Assembly (NCBI RefSeq): GCF_017562075.2
Contig: NW_024427587.1
Span: forward strand, 310,001 to 374,000
Direction of reading: 5' to 3'
From: Anopheles merus
Lineage: Eukaryota > Arthropoda > Insecta > Diptera > Culicidae
DNA: 64,000 nucleotides
Shown here piece after piece: positions 46,976-58,690 of the stretch. The position numbers and the translations under genes were made by a program. The notes under the pieces are model-generated. The model was not told where the DNA came from. It searched no databases and saw nothing but the letters and a program-made list of their open reading frames with translations. How positions within the stretch are numbered: position 1 is the first letter of the stretch; every line of letters begins with the position of its first letter.

Positions 46976-49900
46976 ATGGGACCGAAGAAAGCACGTGGTT
47001 GCAAGGCTTGCGGTAACCAGGTTGACGACACTTTGTACGTGCAGTGCGATGAATGTGATGCGTGGTGGCATTTCTCGAGTGCCGGTATAACGGCATCCGT
47101 AGAAGCCGTGGAGAAATGTGCGTGGTTGTGCGAGGAGTGTGCCAGGAAGACGCTGAGAGAGCAATCATCGCCACGCGAGGGCAATAAGGAGCCCAAGGAA
47201 GGAACCTCGAAATACGTGGATGGGGATCTCGTTCGTAACCTTAGTTTGGAAGCAGCGACGGATGGCGGGGCGCGCCCGGTTACAAACCCACAGAGGCGGC
47301 CGCTTTTATCGCTCGATGAGGCCAACGACGAGATAGCGCCAGGAACATCGACCCACGTGGCAGGGGGACCCGTACATAACCTCAACCAGGATGCCGCCAC
47401 GGAAGGCGGGATGCGCCCGGTCATGACACCAAAGAGGCGGCCGCTTTCATCGCTCGATGAGGCCGACGGAGGTAAAACGTCTGGCTCATGGAACCTCGTG
47501 CACAGGGGATCGTGTCATAACCTCAACCTGGATGCGGCAAGTGATGACGTGGCACGTCAACTCGCCGTGCTGAAGCGGCGACAGGAGGTGGAGAAACAGC
47601 GCATGGAGCTGGAACTGCAGTTGAAGTTCGTGCAGGAGGAAGAGGCACTTCTCAGGTTTGGAGAAAATAAGTCTTTTTCAATTTCACCACAAATTAACTC
47701 TTTTCAGACTGAAAAGAGAACAGTGAAACGCAGCGAAGAAGAAGAAGAGGAACCAGACCTAACTCCATGACAAGAGGCTGCGCGGCACATGGTTTCCAAA
47801 GAGCTCCCAGTTTTCTCCGGTGATCCCGCTGAGTGGCCGATTTTTATATCGCACTACTAGTATACTACCAGGCGATGTGGATACTCGAATTGGGAGAATA
47901 TGCTGCGCCTGCAAAAGTGCCTGAAAGGACCTGCCCTCGAAGCTGTTCGGAATCGATTGATGTTACCGGACGTAGTTCCGCAGGTTATCGAGAAGCTACG
48001 TTACAAATATGGGCGGCCGGTGCACTTAATTAAAACATTCATCGAGAAGGTGCGGAAGATTCCGGCACCCCAAACTGACAAGCTGGACAGCTTAGTCGAG
48101 TATGGGGAAGCAGTGCAGTGTATGGTGGACCATATGGTTGCGGCTGGTGAACGTGCGCATATCACCAACCCGCTCTTGCTGCAAGAGGTGGTCGTCAAGT
48201 TACCAACGGATCAACAGTTACGTTGGTCGCATCACATCCGCGGAATGACATCAGTGGATCTGTCCACATTCAGCGACTACATGGAGGATTTGGCCGAAGA
48301 CGCTGCGAGGCTGACGACGATTGACTCTCCTTCAGTGCGCGGGACCAGCAAGGGAAGGCCTACGAAGGGCTACGTCCACGCGCTCGTGGATCCAGATGGA
48401 GCGACAACGTCCAGCGCGGCTGAAAGGCAGTGTGTATCCTGTAACGTCGCGGGGCATGTATTGTCGACATGCACTAATTTTCGAGGACTGCCGGTAAAGG
48501 ATCGATGAAGGCGAGCGCGTGAGCTATCGGTGTGTTATCATCAGTCGAATCCGATGTCGGCGCTTTTTAGAATCGTTCCAGTAACAGCGTATGGACCCGG
48601 TGTGATGATAAATACCTTCGCGTTCCTGGACGAAGGCTCGTCAATGACGCTGATGGACGAAGACCTGGCAAAACAGTTAGGGGTGAAGGGAGAAAGACGA
48701 CCTCTATGTATCAAGTGGACAGGTGATACGACAAGGGTCGAGCCGGCGACGATGATGATCGATTTGCAGATTGGACCTGTGACGTCGACAAAAAGGTTCA
48801 ATCTGAAAGCTGTGCGGACTGTCACCAGCCTTAGCCTCCCACAGCAAACTTTCATGATGGATGACGAGAGATGGGACCATCTTAAGCAGCTGCCATTGCC
48901 AGAGTACCATGATGCTCGGCCACAGTTGTTGATCGGGTTGGACAACCTTCGATTGGCGGTGCCGCTGAAGACGCGTGAAGGCCTTGCAGGGGAACCGGTT
49001 GCCGTGAAGACTCGGCTTGGATGGTGCGTGTATGGGAAGACTGCTGGAAGCCAAATCGGAAGGGTGCTACATATGTGCGAGTGTGGAGCATCAGACGAAA
49101 ACTCCACCATCCAGGGGGCCTTACGCAAGTTTATGAGTTGGAGCAACTCGGGACTGTCTCCAGTGACGTGCCTGATCCAGATGAACGAAGGGCACAGACA
49201 ATCCTGGAAACAACGACGGTGCGGATTGGTAATCGGTTTGAAAGCGGTCTGTTGTGGAAGACAGACAACGTGGAGCTTCCTTCGAGCTTGGGTATGGCGC
49301 GTCGCAGGCTGGAATGCCTGGAAAGAAGGATGGAACGTGACCCTAAGCTGAAAACCGTGGTTCACCATCACATAGCCGATATGATGGGAAAGGGTTACAT
49401 CCACAAGGCGACGTCTGCTGAACTTTCCGAGAGTAATTCGAAGCGAATTTGGTACCTGCCGTTGGGAGTGGTTACCAATTCGAAGAAGCCAGGGAAGGTG
49501 CCCATCATCTGGGACGCCGCTGCTAAGGTACAAGGTACGTCCCTAAATGACATGTTGCTGAAGGGGCCGGACGAGTTAATTTCTTTACCAGGGGTGCTGT
49601 TCCGGTTTCGAATGTACGGGATAGCGGTGTGCGCGGACGTCAAAGAAATGTTCCTGCAAATACGCATGCGCGACGAAGACAAGCATGCGCAGCGGTTCCT
49701 GTGGCGGGAAGATCCTGCTGACGATATCGCAACGTATTTCGTGGACGTCGTTACCTTTGGGTCAGCCTGCTCCCCAGCCACCGCACAATACGTGAAAAAC
49801 CGGAACGCCAGGGAACATGTCGAGAAATATCCTCGTGCCGTACATGGCATCTTGACCAGCACGTATGTCGACGACTATTTGGATAGCTTCGGAACACTCG

Positions 49901-52476
49901 AAGAAGCCAGTCGAGTATCGAGAGAAGTCAGGGGAATCTTCTCGAACGGCGGGTTCGTACTCCGGAACTGGGTTTCCAACAATCCGGTTGTTTTGGATCG
50001 ACTGGGCGGCGAAAGCTCCAGTCTCGGTATGAAGAGTTTGACGTCTACGGCGGATGATGGAGAACATGTGCTCGGGTTACGGTGGAACCCGAGTTCGGAC
50101 CAATTGTCCTTTTACACGCAGACGTGTGTTGGAATGGCGGAGATATTTGAGACGGAGCGCACCCCCACCAAGCGAGAAGTGCTCAAATGCGTGATGTCAC
50201 TTTTTGATCCGCTCGGACTGTCTGCACATTTCACCATCCATGGAAGGATCTTGATTCAAGACCTTTGGCGAGCTGGTACCGGTTGGGATGAGGCCATCAG
50301 TCCCGGTCAAATGCGAGATTGGCGTAGATGGGTGGATGTTTTTCCTCTGATAGCCCAGCTTAGGATTCCGAGGTGCTACTTCCCGGAGGCACGAGAGAAA
50401 GTGTACGAGAATACAGAGTTACACTTGTTTGTGGATGCCAGCCAGCTAGCGTACGCATGTGTGCTGTATTTACGGGTCGTCGATACTGAAGGAGAACCGC
50501 ATTGTACCATGCTATGCGGAACGGCAAAGGTTGCCCCTCTGAAGCCCTTGACGATACCAAAGATGGAGTTACAAGCCTGCTTGTTAGGTGCACGGCTTCT
50601 GAAGTCCACGGAACAGCATCACCCGATTCCTATTAAAAAACGGGTGCTCTGGACGGACAGCACGGTGGCGCTATCATGGATACATGCCGACCCTAGGAAT
50701 TACAGGCCATTTGTCGCGAATAGAGTGGCAGAGATTCAGGAGAACACCAACGTGAATGAGTGGCGATGGGTGCCCACTAAGGACAATCCAGCAGACAAAG
50801 CTACCAAATGGAAAGGGCGTGAGAACTTCAACTGGGATGGCATTTGGTTCCAGGGTCCCTCATTTCTGCTGCAGGATGAAGAGTCTTGGCCGACGAGAAG
50901 ATTCGTTTCAACTACTCCTGAGGAAGAGATACGGCGGGTCAACCTTCACCGCGAGAAGTTGAATCCTGGACTTCTTCCTCTAAAAGCTGATCGCTTCAGC
51001 CGCCTGGAAAGGATGATCAGGACGTTGGCGTGGATTGTCAGGTACGTGGACAATTTGATGAGAAAGGTGGGAGGAGCCCCTCTACACCTTGGGATCCTCT
51101 CTCAAGACGAATTGGAGAGAGCGGAGACGATTGCGTGGAAGCAAGCGCAAGGGGAATATTTTCAGGATGAAGTACGAGTCCTGAGTGTCGGTGAGGGAAC
51201 AGGAAGGAGTACCGTGCCTAAGGAAAGTCCTATCTATGGCCTCTTACCCTACGCGGATGAGCGTGGTGTTTTGCGCATGCGGGGACGGATTGGAGCAGCT
51301 CCGGAACTGCCATATGCTGCTAGGTACCCAATCGTATTGCCACGTGACGCATGGATAACCCACCTGCTGGTGGACAAATTTCATCGCCGGTTTCGACACG
51401 CCAATAACGAAACCGTGGTGAACGAACTGAGGCAGTATTTCCAGATCCCAAAGATGAGACGGTTGATTTCAAAAGTGGTTCGGCAATGCGTGTTCTGCCA
51501 TATTCGACGAGCATTGCCACAGATCCCCCCGATGGCTCCATTACCGAAACAGCGGCTCACTGCATTCGTGAGACCGTTCACATTTGTGGGACTGGACTAC
51601 TTTGGACCGCTGTTGGTGAGGAGAGAAAGAGCACAGGAGAAACGATGGGTGGCGCTTTTCACATGCCTAACCATAAGAGCAATTCATTTAGAAGTTGTGA
51701 GTAGTCTTTCCACAGATTCCTGTATTTTGGCAGTGAGACGCTTTGTGGCCAGGAGAGGCGCTCCTGTCGAGGTGGTCAGCGACAACGGGACGAATTTCGT
51801 GGGAGCCAGCCAGCAGCTAAGGAAGGAAATCGACGAGCGCAACGATGCTTTAGCTGCGACCTTCACCAACGCGAACACCCGATGGACATTCAACCCCCCT
51901 GGCGCACCCCATATGGGAGGGGTATGGGAACCCATGGTGCGATCGGTGAAGGCTGCGATGAGTACGACGACGGAACTACAGCGTACACCCGATGATGAGA
52001 CGCTGCTTACGGTGATAGTGGAAGCGGAGGGAATGATCAACACCCGCCCTCTGACGTACATCCCGCTGGAATCGGCGGATCAGGAGTCTCTTACTCCTAA
52101 CCACTTCTTGCTGGGCAGTTCATCGGGAGTGAAGCAGAGACCGGTGGCACCGACTAGCCTTCAGACGGGGTTACGAAGCAACTGGAAAATGGTGCAACAT
52201 ATCCTGGACGGATTTTGGAGACGGTGGATAAAAGAGTATCTTCCGGTGTTGGCGCGGCAAAGCAAATGGTTTGAGGCTGTGAGAGAGATTGAGGTAGGAG
52301 ACATGGTTCTGATAGTCGACGGTGGCGTTAGGAATCAGTGGAAGAGAGGGCTAGTAGAACGAGTGGTTTCGGGAGCCGACGGGCGGACACGACAAGCTTG
52401 GGTGCGAACAAGCACAGGGACCCTCAGAAGGCCGGTGGCTAAACTTGCCTTATTAGAGATAAGAAAGGGTGACTAA
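46976..52476 (+). pseudogene. BEL/Pao retrotransposon gag-pol, with three nonsense codons and one frameshift
   Basis: One ancestral polyprotein frame. Gag begins with a PHD-like zinc finger (C9, C12, C24, C27, H32, C52, C55; the expected Cys at residue 35 is Ser). Three 47-aa repeats follow, then the gag core (KELPVFSGDPAEWPIF) and a zinc knuckle (CVSCNVAGHVLSTC). Protease (FLDEGSSMTLMDEDLA) starts near 48625. RT (CADVKEMFLQIRM, YVDD about 49864), RNase H (LFVDASQLAYACVLY) and integrase (GLDYFGP, VVSDNGTNF, PHMGGVWEPMVRSVK) follow in a single open frame of about 1,150 codons to TAA 52476. Lesions in frame 2 are TGA 47768, TAG 47858 and TGA 48506; a 1-nt frameshift near 49132 moves to frame 1. 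BEL elements normally have one intact frame. Confidence 0.92.
47231..47600 (+). repeat. Three 141-bp (47-aa) tandem repeats within BEL gag
   Basis: Starts at 47231, 47372 and 47513 are exactly 141 bp apart. Units one and two share HNL/RNL...AATxGGxRPV...RRPLxSLDEA; the third is more diverged. The period keeps the reading frame. Confidence 0.85.
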
Positions 52477-52502
52477 TAGCGTATTGGTCACGGGCTGGGG
52501 GA

Positions 52503-52903
52503 TGTTACGAAAAGAACTTAGGCGAGCCCTGCAACTATCTACCAAACCGGGCGAAATGTGCAGCGAGAGTAGAAATGATCGGGCGAACCCGATCGTGGCC
52601 GGAACGCGATGAACACCCACACGTGTGTGTGAGTGAGTGCTCGAGAGGCCGAAAGGGAAGAGGTTCGGGTTCGGGACATGCCATGGCATTCGGCAAGTGT
52701 GCGAGCAGGGAACGAGTTGGCAGAGAGCGATAGGCGAACCTTTTTTGTAGTTCTTATCTTTTCACTGCCTTTTTCTTACTTTGCTTAACTGAAATAGATT
52801 AGCTTAAGTACGTATAGTTCAACTTTCGTAAATCTTTTGCGAGCAAATAAAGACATTGTTAAAGCTGAACTCACAAACGCCTACTACGCGCCTTGAGCTT
52901 ACA
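52503..52903 (+). repeat. 3' LTR of BEL/Pao element
   Basis: 401 bp, preceded by the polypurine-like GGGCTGGGGGA and followed by the GCTTT duplication (52904-52908). Confidence 0.95.
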
Positions 52904-52908
52904 GCTTT

Positions 52909-52975
52909 TATGTTCTTTCGATCGCAGAGGTGGTCGAATAAAACTCACGCGTTACTAATAAATTTAATAACGTAT
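52909..52975 (-). mobile_element. Residual 5' end of Mag-like element 2
   Basis: This short sequence continues the target interrupted by the BEL element. It lacks the TGTTGC start of the family LTR, so the 5' LTR of element 2 is largely missing. Confidence 0.4.
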
Positions 52976-53067
52976 ACCATCAACGGACCAACGGACCGTA
53001 GACCATCAACGGACCATCACCACATCAACGGACCAACATCAACGGACCAACGGACCATCAGTAAAGG
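52976..53067. repeat. Minisatellite at the junction of two retroelements
   Basis: Irregular repeats of the 11-mer-like unit CATCAACGGACC/CAACGGACCAT lie exactly between the residual Mag-like element and the CsRn1-like integrase fragment. Confidence 0.8.
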
Positions 53068-53822
53068 TAACCGATACTGCCTTACGATAATCGACCGATT
53101 TACTCGCTGGCCGGAGGCAATACCGATCCCAGATATCACTGTATCTACCGTCGTATGAGCACTGCTATTCCACTGGATCGGAGTTCCTGCACACTTAAAT
53201 TAAAGGGAGACAATTCGAATCCTTGTTCAAGGAGTTGACGAAAGCCCTGGGAACGAAACACATCCGTACAACAACCTATCACTCACAGGCGAATGGGATA
53301 ATCAAGAGGTGGCACCGCACTCTTAAGGCAGCAATCACCTGCAGAGACACCGCAAAATGGAGCGAACACCTACCGCTGATACTGCTCGGACTACGAACCA
53401 CGTTCAAAAACGACATCAACGCCTCGCCAGCCGAACTTGTGTACGGAACGACGTTGACCATCCCGGCAAAATTCTTCATCGCAAAACTGCAAAATGCCCC
53501 CACCGACCAATCTGACTTTGCCAAAACGTTAAGGGAGACGACGCTCGTGGGAAGGGCAAGCGACAACCCTGCTGCCGCCGACTACCGACCACTCGGAAAT
53601 CCTGCCGTTACCGGACGTTCAGGCAAAATTGGACCACAGGGACACCGCCACAACCTCCAAACCGACGTCGCGCGAACAACCAACCACCCGACAACATCGA
53701 GACAAACCGGTCGAACCACCAACGACGCCCCACCACCATCCATAAGCCGCAACGACCAGACGATATCGACAGGTGTCACCAGGTCTCAGCGGAATGTCAT
53801 CATACCTCTACGTTACCCTTGA
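53068..53822 (+). pseudogene. CsRn1-like element, integrase fragment
   Basis: Integrase core remnants are RYCLTIIDRFTRWPEAIPIPD, then in another frame TKALGTKHIRTTTYHSQANGIIKRWHRTLKAAI and LPLILLGLRTTFKNDINASPAELVYG. The canonical catalytic Glu (NGIIERWH in relatives) reads Lys here (NGIIKRWH). Stops at 53156 and at least one frameshift separate the parts. The C-terminal tail is Thr/Pro/Arg-rich and ends near the polypurine stretch AGAAGGCGAGTAC before the LTR. Confidence 0.85.
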
Positions 53823-53844
53823 CACCACTCTAGAAGGCGAGTAC

Positions 53845-54226
53845 TGTAGCGACCAGACCGCCATCTGGCGCTAGTTTCATAGAGCGATTGTGACAGTCAT
53901 GGGACAAGGACACGGATCTCTGCGTAGCACTCTCACCAGGCACATGAACTTGTCAAGGTGACGTTAGCCGCATGTCCGCCTCTTCACTTCCTGCTGTCAT
54001 CGAGCACACTTTTTTCTTCTCTCGCCGACCTCGACAGTGAACGGACCTATTCCTTTGCTTGGCGAACCATTACAACTCCTCGGACCGACTTTAACCTCGA
54101 TCGGACGTGCTCAACCGTTCCCGAAAAATCGATTTAAATAAATACGTTGTTATGTACTCACGACACTAAACGCGTTCGTGACTTAAAATTAGGGACCAAA
54201 AGTAGATCCGACTACAGCGCCCTAAA
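53845..54226 (+). repeat. 3' LTR of CsRn1-like element
   Basis: TGTAGCGACC...CAGCGCCCTAAA, 382 bp. It corresponds to 38867-39235 with substitutions and an extra ~13 bp near 53957. It is followed by AGCT (54227-54230), the same tetranucleotide that precedes the 5' LTR. Confidence 0.85.
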
Positions 54227-54230
54227 AGCT

Positions 54231-54940
54231 ATTAAAAACTTATTTTATTATTTTATTAGTTTTAGGAGCTGATGAAGTTGACTACCCTACTTGTTTTGCC
54301 TATAGTGCGATGCGATTTCTCGATGGAAAACCCGATTGTGGTTAAACGTTGAGTACCGTAAGTTTATATATACATTCGATCCGCGTTGGTTGAATTTTGA
54401 TATAATCTCAATAATTTTATTTGTGTTTTTATATGAAAAAAGTGCTTACTAAAAACCACAAGTTTAATAGTTGACATGCAATCTAAGTTCTATCAGCGAA
54501 TTCAAACTATTTATGTTTTATTTTATGTCCATGGTTATACTATTCTATAAGCTCTTTACATTATTTTAAACGAACTTATTACCGATAGTATGAGGTAAAA
54601 AAGATAATAAATCTAAATAATATTGTTTTATACAAATTGTACAAATGTATTCAAGCGCATTGTATGCTACAAGCTATCCGAAATTAGAAAACTTTTAAAT
54701 ATTTAGCGCATTCTTTTGATTTACTGATTGTTTATTTGAAAGAGAGGTGAACGAGATGAGTAAGACTAAAATAAGACTTAAATTTATTCAATTTATACAT
54801 TAAATGGTAGTAGTGCAATAATCCTTACTTCATGTAAGTAGAGTAAGTTCGTAGTATTAGTGTTCGGCAAGGATATGCAAAGTTGTCACAAAAATAAATT
54901 TATCAATTTTGCTAATTTTATTAATTTTACAATTTTCAAT
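54231..54940. other. AT-rich intergenic sequence
   Basis: No gene or repeat is recognised. If the outer element model is right, this is the original flank that was once contiguous with 38862. Confidence 0.5.
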
Positions 54941-54944
54941 TATT

Positions 54945-55650
54945 CAGTAAATAATTTGCCATATGCATCCGAATTTCCATCATATTGAAATTGGGCCGTG
55001 ACCTATTTGCATTAAATCTAAGCATATTTGGATTTTCGTCTTGTCTATATATAAATTGGTTGGCATCTTGATTTTCATCTCGTCTTATAGAATTATGCAA
55101 ATATATGGTGGCCATTACGACTTTTTGGCGTTTTCCTCACTAAGCACAATAGGCTTTCTCAACATCCGAAACCTGCCACTATGGATTCCGTAGGCCATTT
55201 CAACAGGACGCCTGGCAATCGAGTGTCACATATACAAGATCCGCTGGATTGATCCTCTTTCCGTTAAACCAACGGTTTAAGGCAGTAATGCGTCTGCGAA
55301 AAAGCCTTATCTCTTAAAAACGGTGCAGGGCTTGGAATTCCACATTTGTTTCTTTCTAGTTTTTTTTACAGTAAAGAATTTCTAAAGACTCCTCCGTCTG
55401 ATATTCTACTTTTAGAGCCAACATCTGCATATAAAAATTACTGCTAGAATCTAACACACCTAAAAATACAACACTAAAAAACTTTCTATAGTTAAAATAG
55501 TTAGTTCCGCTATGCGGTAGAGCTTTTATCATAACATGTTTGCCGTCAATCGCCCCGAGTGTATGGGACAATTTCCACTTTTCTTCAAAGCCCTGCACAA
55601 GTTTTATCCATTCGTCCGAATTGGTGGTTTTGCGTGCGAAGTGCATGCAG
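54945..55650 (-). pseudogene. PIF/Harbinger transposase remnant
   Basis: Minus-strand frames carry GFEEKWKLSHTLGAIDGKHVMIKALPHSG and YFNYRKFFSVVFLGVLDSSSNF (IDGKHV holds the first catalytic Asp of the Harbinger DDE domain). After frameshifts and a deletion come RPVEMAYGI-like sequence, RFRMLRKPIVLSEENAKKVVMATIYLHNSIRRDEN and a tail ending MRMHMANYLLNN. The HARBI1-type domain order is preserved, but the middle (second Asp region) is damaged. The enzyme is inactive. TIRs and a 3-bp duplication were not located. Confidence 0.8.
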
Positions 55651-56513
55651 AATAAAAAAAATAAAAATAAAAATAAAGAAGATCGGTGCATTTCCACGAA
55701 ACGCCAGGCGCACCCCCCCCCCCCCCCACCCGCCCGGTGTACGTCGCTACCAGCACGCGCAGCACCGGTACCGTCTACACCAAGCGTAATCGATAAGGAG
55801 TTCCTGGAATCGCCGGTGCCAACAGATGTCGCCGGGAGTGACAATGAAAACCGGGAGCGTGATGGGAGTTGGGGACAAACGAGAATGGGAGAGGGAGGAA
55901 AGGCGTAGAATTTTTGGTTTAGTGTCGGGCAGATTTTTTGGTATATAAAGGCGGCTCAAGCTGGAGCCAAATCAGATTCGAACGATAAGGCAAAGAGTTA
56001 AGACCTTCATTTCATAACATCCGAAATAATCCGAATCTCTCAAGGAACGATCCCCCTTTCGTTGGCATAGACTCCCGAGGCAGCGAGGAGCACTAGCTGA
56101 AAGGCTTGGAGAATTCCCCGTTGTAGCCGTAGGAGCCGGAACCTTCGCCCGGCGGAGCCCCTCGGCCGCAACATAAAGTGTACCAATTTTTTTTCTTCCA
56201 AAAGTTATATAAATATGTTGACGGCGGAACTCGGGCCAGGTCACGCGAAGGAAAGGCCTTCAGTGTCCTAAGTTTCAACCGAAAACAAATTTATTGGAAA
56301 AGATGGGTTTCTGCCCGAAAGGAGCTATTATAAAAAATTGTGCATTAATCTTTCCGCTAGTATTCACGGTTCGTGGGAATCTATGCTGCAAAAGTGGCAC
56401 AATTGATACAATAACTTTTCGGATGGGGCAGAGGGACCCGAATGAGACCTAAAACAAATCCAAGGAAAGGCCAAGACGATCAAAGAAAATCGAGACGTTC
56501 TCCGTTCAGTTTC
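55651..56513. other. Repeat-like sequence with poly-C tract, no gene recognised
   Basis: It contains a C16 run at 55712-55727 next to GC-rich sequence and a GGCGGAGCCCCTCGGCCGCAA stretch near 56150. ORFs here are Pro/Gly-rich artefacts. Confidence 0.45.
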
Positions 56514-57129
56514 TGGATTAGATCAAACGTTTATTAAACAAAATTGGTTCTTATATACTAACATATTCGATGGTGTTGAAACGTGTCCGTACACGTTGTT
56601 TAAATGTATTGGTGCCAGTGCGTGTGAAAATATTGTGCCCTTTTTCGGAAATCCATGCAATGGTTTTTTATGTTCTTTGTTTTGTATATGCCGCTTTGTT
56701 TGTGTTTCAGTTCCACGCATTCTAGATTGATCCTAACAAAACATGAAATTTTATGACGTCCTGGTTTTGGGTTGGTAACTGAAAGGAGTCATTATCTGGT
56801 ACATATGCACGTTTTCGTCCTGCATGCATTTTTTTCTCTTAATTTCTTTGCACTCACCGGATATGCTCGTTCCAAAATATTTTATTACCCTACGTTCTGT
56901 CTGTGTTGCTTACGCTTATCGATGAACTCAAGAAACGGGCCGTTCCCAAAAGAAAAATGTTTGTTAATTTAGGCCAGCGATCTTGTTCTCATATGATAAG
57001 TTACAATAGTTTCAAATTCTACCCAAACTTAACCGTGGGAAATAAAACATTTCGTTGCAATTTAAAAATCCTTAACTCAGCCGTTGCAATTTAAAAATCG
57101 CCTCAAACCTACCGGTTGCTACCGCAACA
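56514..57129 (-). repeat. Probable LTR of a third Mag-related element
   Basis: Minus strand: a polypurine tract AAGGGGGAGAA (57130-57140) is followed by TGTTGCGGTAGC, matching the LTR starts at 42073 and 38419. A TATATAAG box (about 56552) and an AATAAA signal (about 56536) lie near the far end, and TCCA marks a possible CA terminus at 56514. No coding body was found to the right, so it may be a remnant. Confidence 0.5.
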
Positions 57130-57140
57130 TTCTCCCCCTT

Positions 57141-57636
57141 GTAATTCATCACTATGAATTACACCTAACTCTTGGTTTGAGCGATGTATGGATACTTGAT
57201 CCGGCTCCTTTACTTCCATTTAATATATTGTTTTCCTTAATTAAATTGAATAATATTCAATCAATGCAAAACAACGGTTAGATGACGATCAGCTGATGCT
57301 TATAAATGATGCTTGCTTTTGATTCAACATCTTTCACGATCCGCTTCGTATGATGTCTTAGCTGTTCCAGAATTTTCCCGAGATGACCAAATAGTTTTCC
57401 TCTCTCGTAAGGAAATTGAAGTTTGTTTTCACCGTGTGCTTTGGAGAAAGTTGCGTATGTTGCAAGAATGCACGAAATCCACAGTACTGAGTGTACGTAA
57501 TATCCAATTAACCGTTTGCAAAGATTATTCTGAAACTCAGTTTTAGCGGATTTTTCATTTATATTTAGCTTTCGTATTTTCAATGTATGCTCTTGTTCTT
57601 GGCTTTAGCTATAATTATTTTTTTTATGTGGCGAAA
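57141..57636. other. Sequence without recognised gene
   Basis: A 22-bp near-palindrome (GTAATTCATCACTATGAATTAC) at about 57141 and overlapping ORFs on both strands (57313-57546, 57278-57583) are present, but none has a recognisable motif. Confidence 0.4.
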
Positions 57637-58112
57637 TCTGTCTCGAGTTTTCGGGCCTCGACACACACACACGCACGCACACAGCGCGGGGCTACTTGAG
57701 AGACAACACAACCATTAGATTGGCACCACCATCTTTGCGATCGGTTCTGCTGATGGGGGCATTAAACAGACAAACGATCGAAGCAAACGTGCATGTGATA
57801 CGTAGCACATTTCGTTCCAATTCAGCTAGTGCAAGTAAGTGGAAACATCTTTTGAATTGAATCCATACAAAAGAGGATTCTGGACTTGTTTATTACGGTG
57901 CGCGTATGGTGTTGCACCTGTCCGTCCAGAATCTGGTGGCTTGTTGAGTTGGAGTCGGTATCATAACGCCGATTGACCGGCAATGTCTTGGAATGGGTTC
58001 GGATCGATAGGTTCATGTTTTGGTCGATTGCATTCCGTTGATTTGCCCGTAGCGATAGATCCTACAGCAACAAAATCAAGACAAACTTTTCCCCGGGTGA
58101 CTGCTACGCTAA

Positions 58113-58312
<200 letters not shown>

Positions 58313-58441
58313 TCATTACGGCCTACGCGATCATGCCCGCCTTTTCAGGACTTGAGTAGCACGTAGCCATACGCGGTTAGAACCCACGACGGGCATGTTG
58401 TTAAGATGTGCAGATTGATGGCGGTGCCGCGGGACCGCTCC
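58313..58441 (-). mobile_element. SINE200-like SINE
   Basis: Minus strand: GGAGCGGTCCCGCGGCACCG, CTTAACAACATGCCCGTCG, GGTTCTAACCGCG and a GGCCGTAATGACAATAATAA tail. It is better preserved in its middle than the palindrome copies, which lack the TTAACAAC segment. Confidence 0.8.
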
Positions 58442-58690
58442 TATCCAGCGGGTAATTTGCATACTGCCACACTGTCTCCTGCCCGATGCATACGCAGCAG
58501 GCAGGGGGAAGGATGCACCTCCACATTAAAAAAAAACACCGTCATGAACCAGCGGCGGATCTAACGGCAGGCGGATTAGGTGGTCGCCGAAGATCTCTAG
58601 TCTGTAGTACGGCGTATGTCTACAAGTGGACAGAGTATTAGCGACAAGGGCCCGCGGAAAGACGGTCGTTGGGCCCCGTGGCTGGAGAAG

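Noticed and set aside
48541..49533. 330-aa minus-strand ORF opposite BEL protease
   Set aside because: It is antisense to a recognised protease/RT frame, and its translation has no known domain.
52976..53067. CRISPR-like array
   Set aside because: Units are short, irregular and without distinct spacers, in a eukaryotic retroelement junction.
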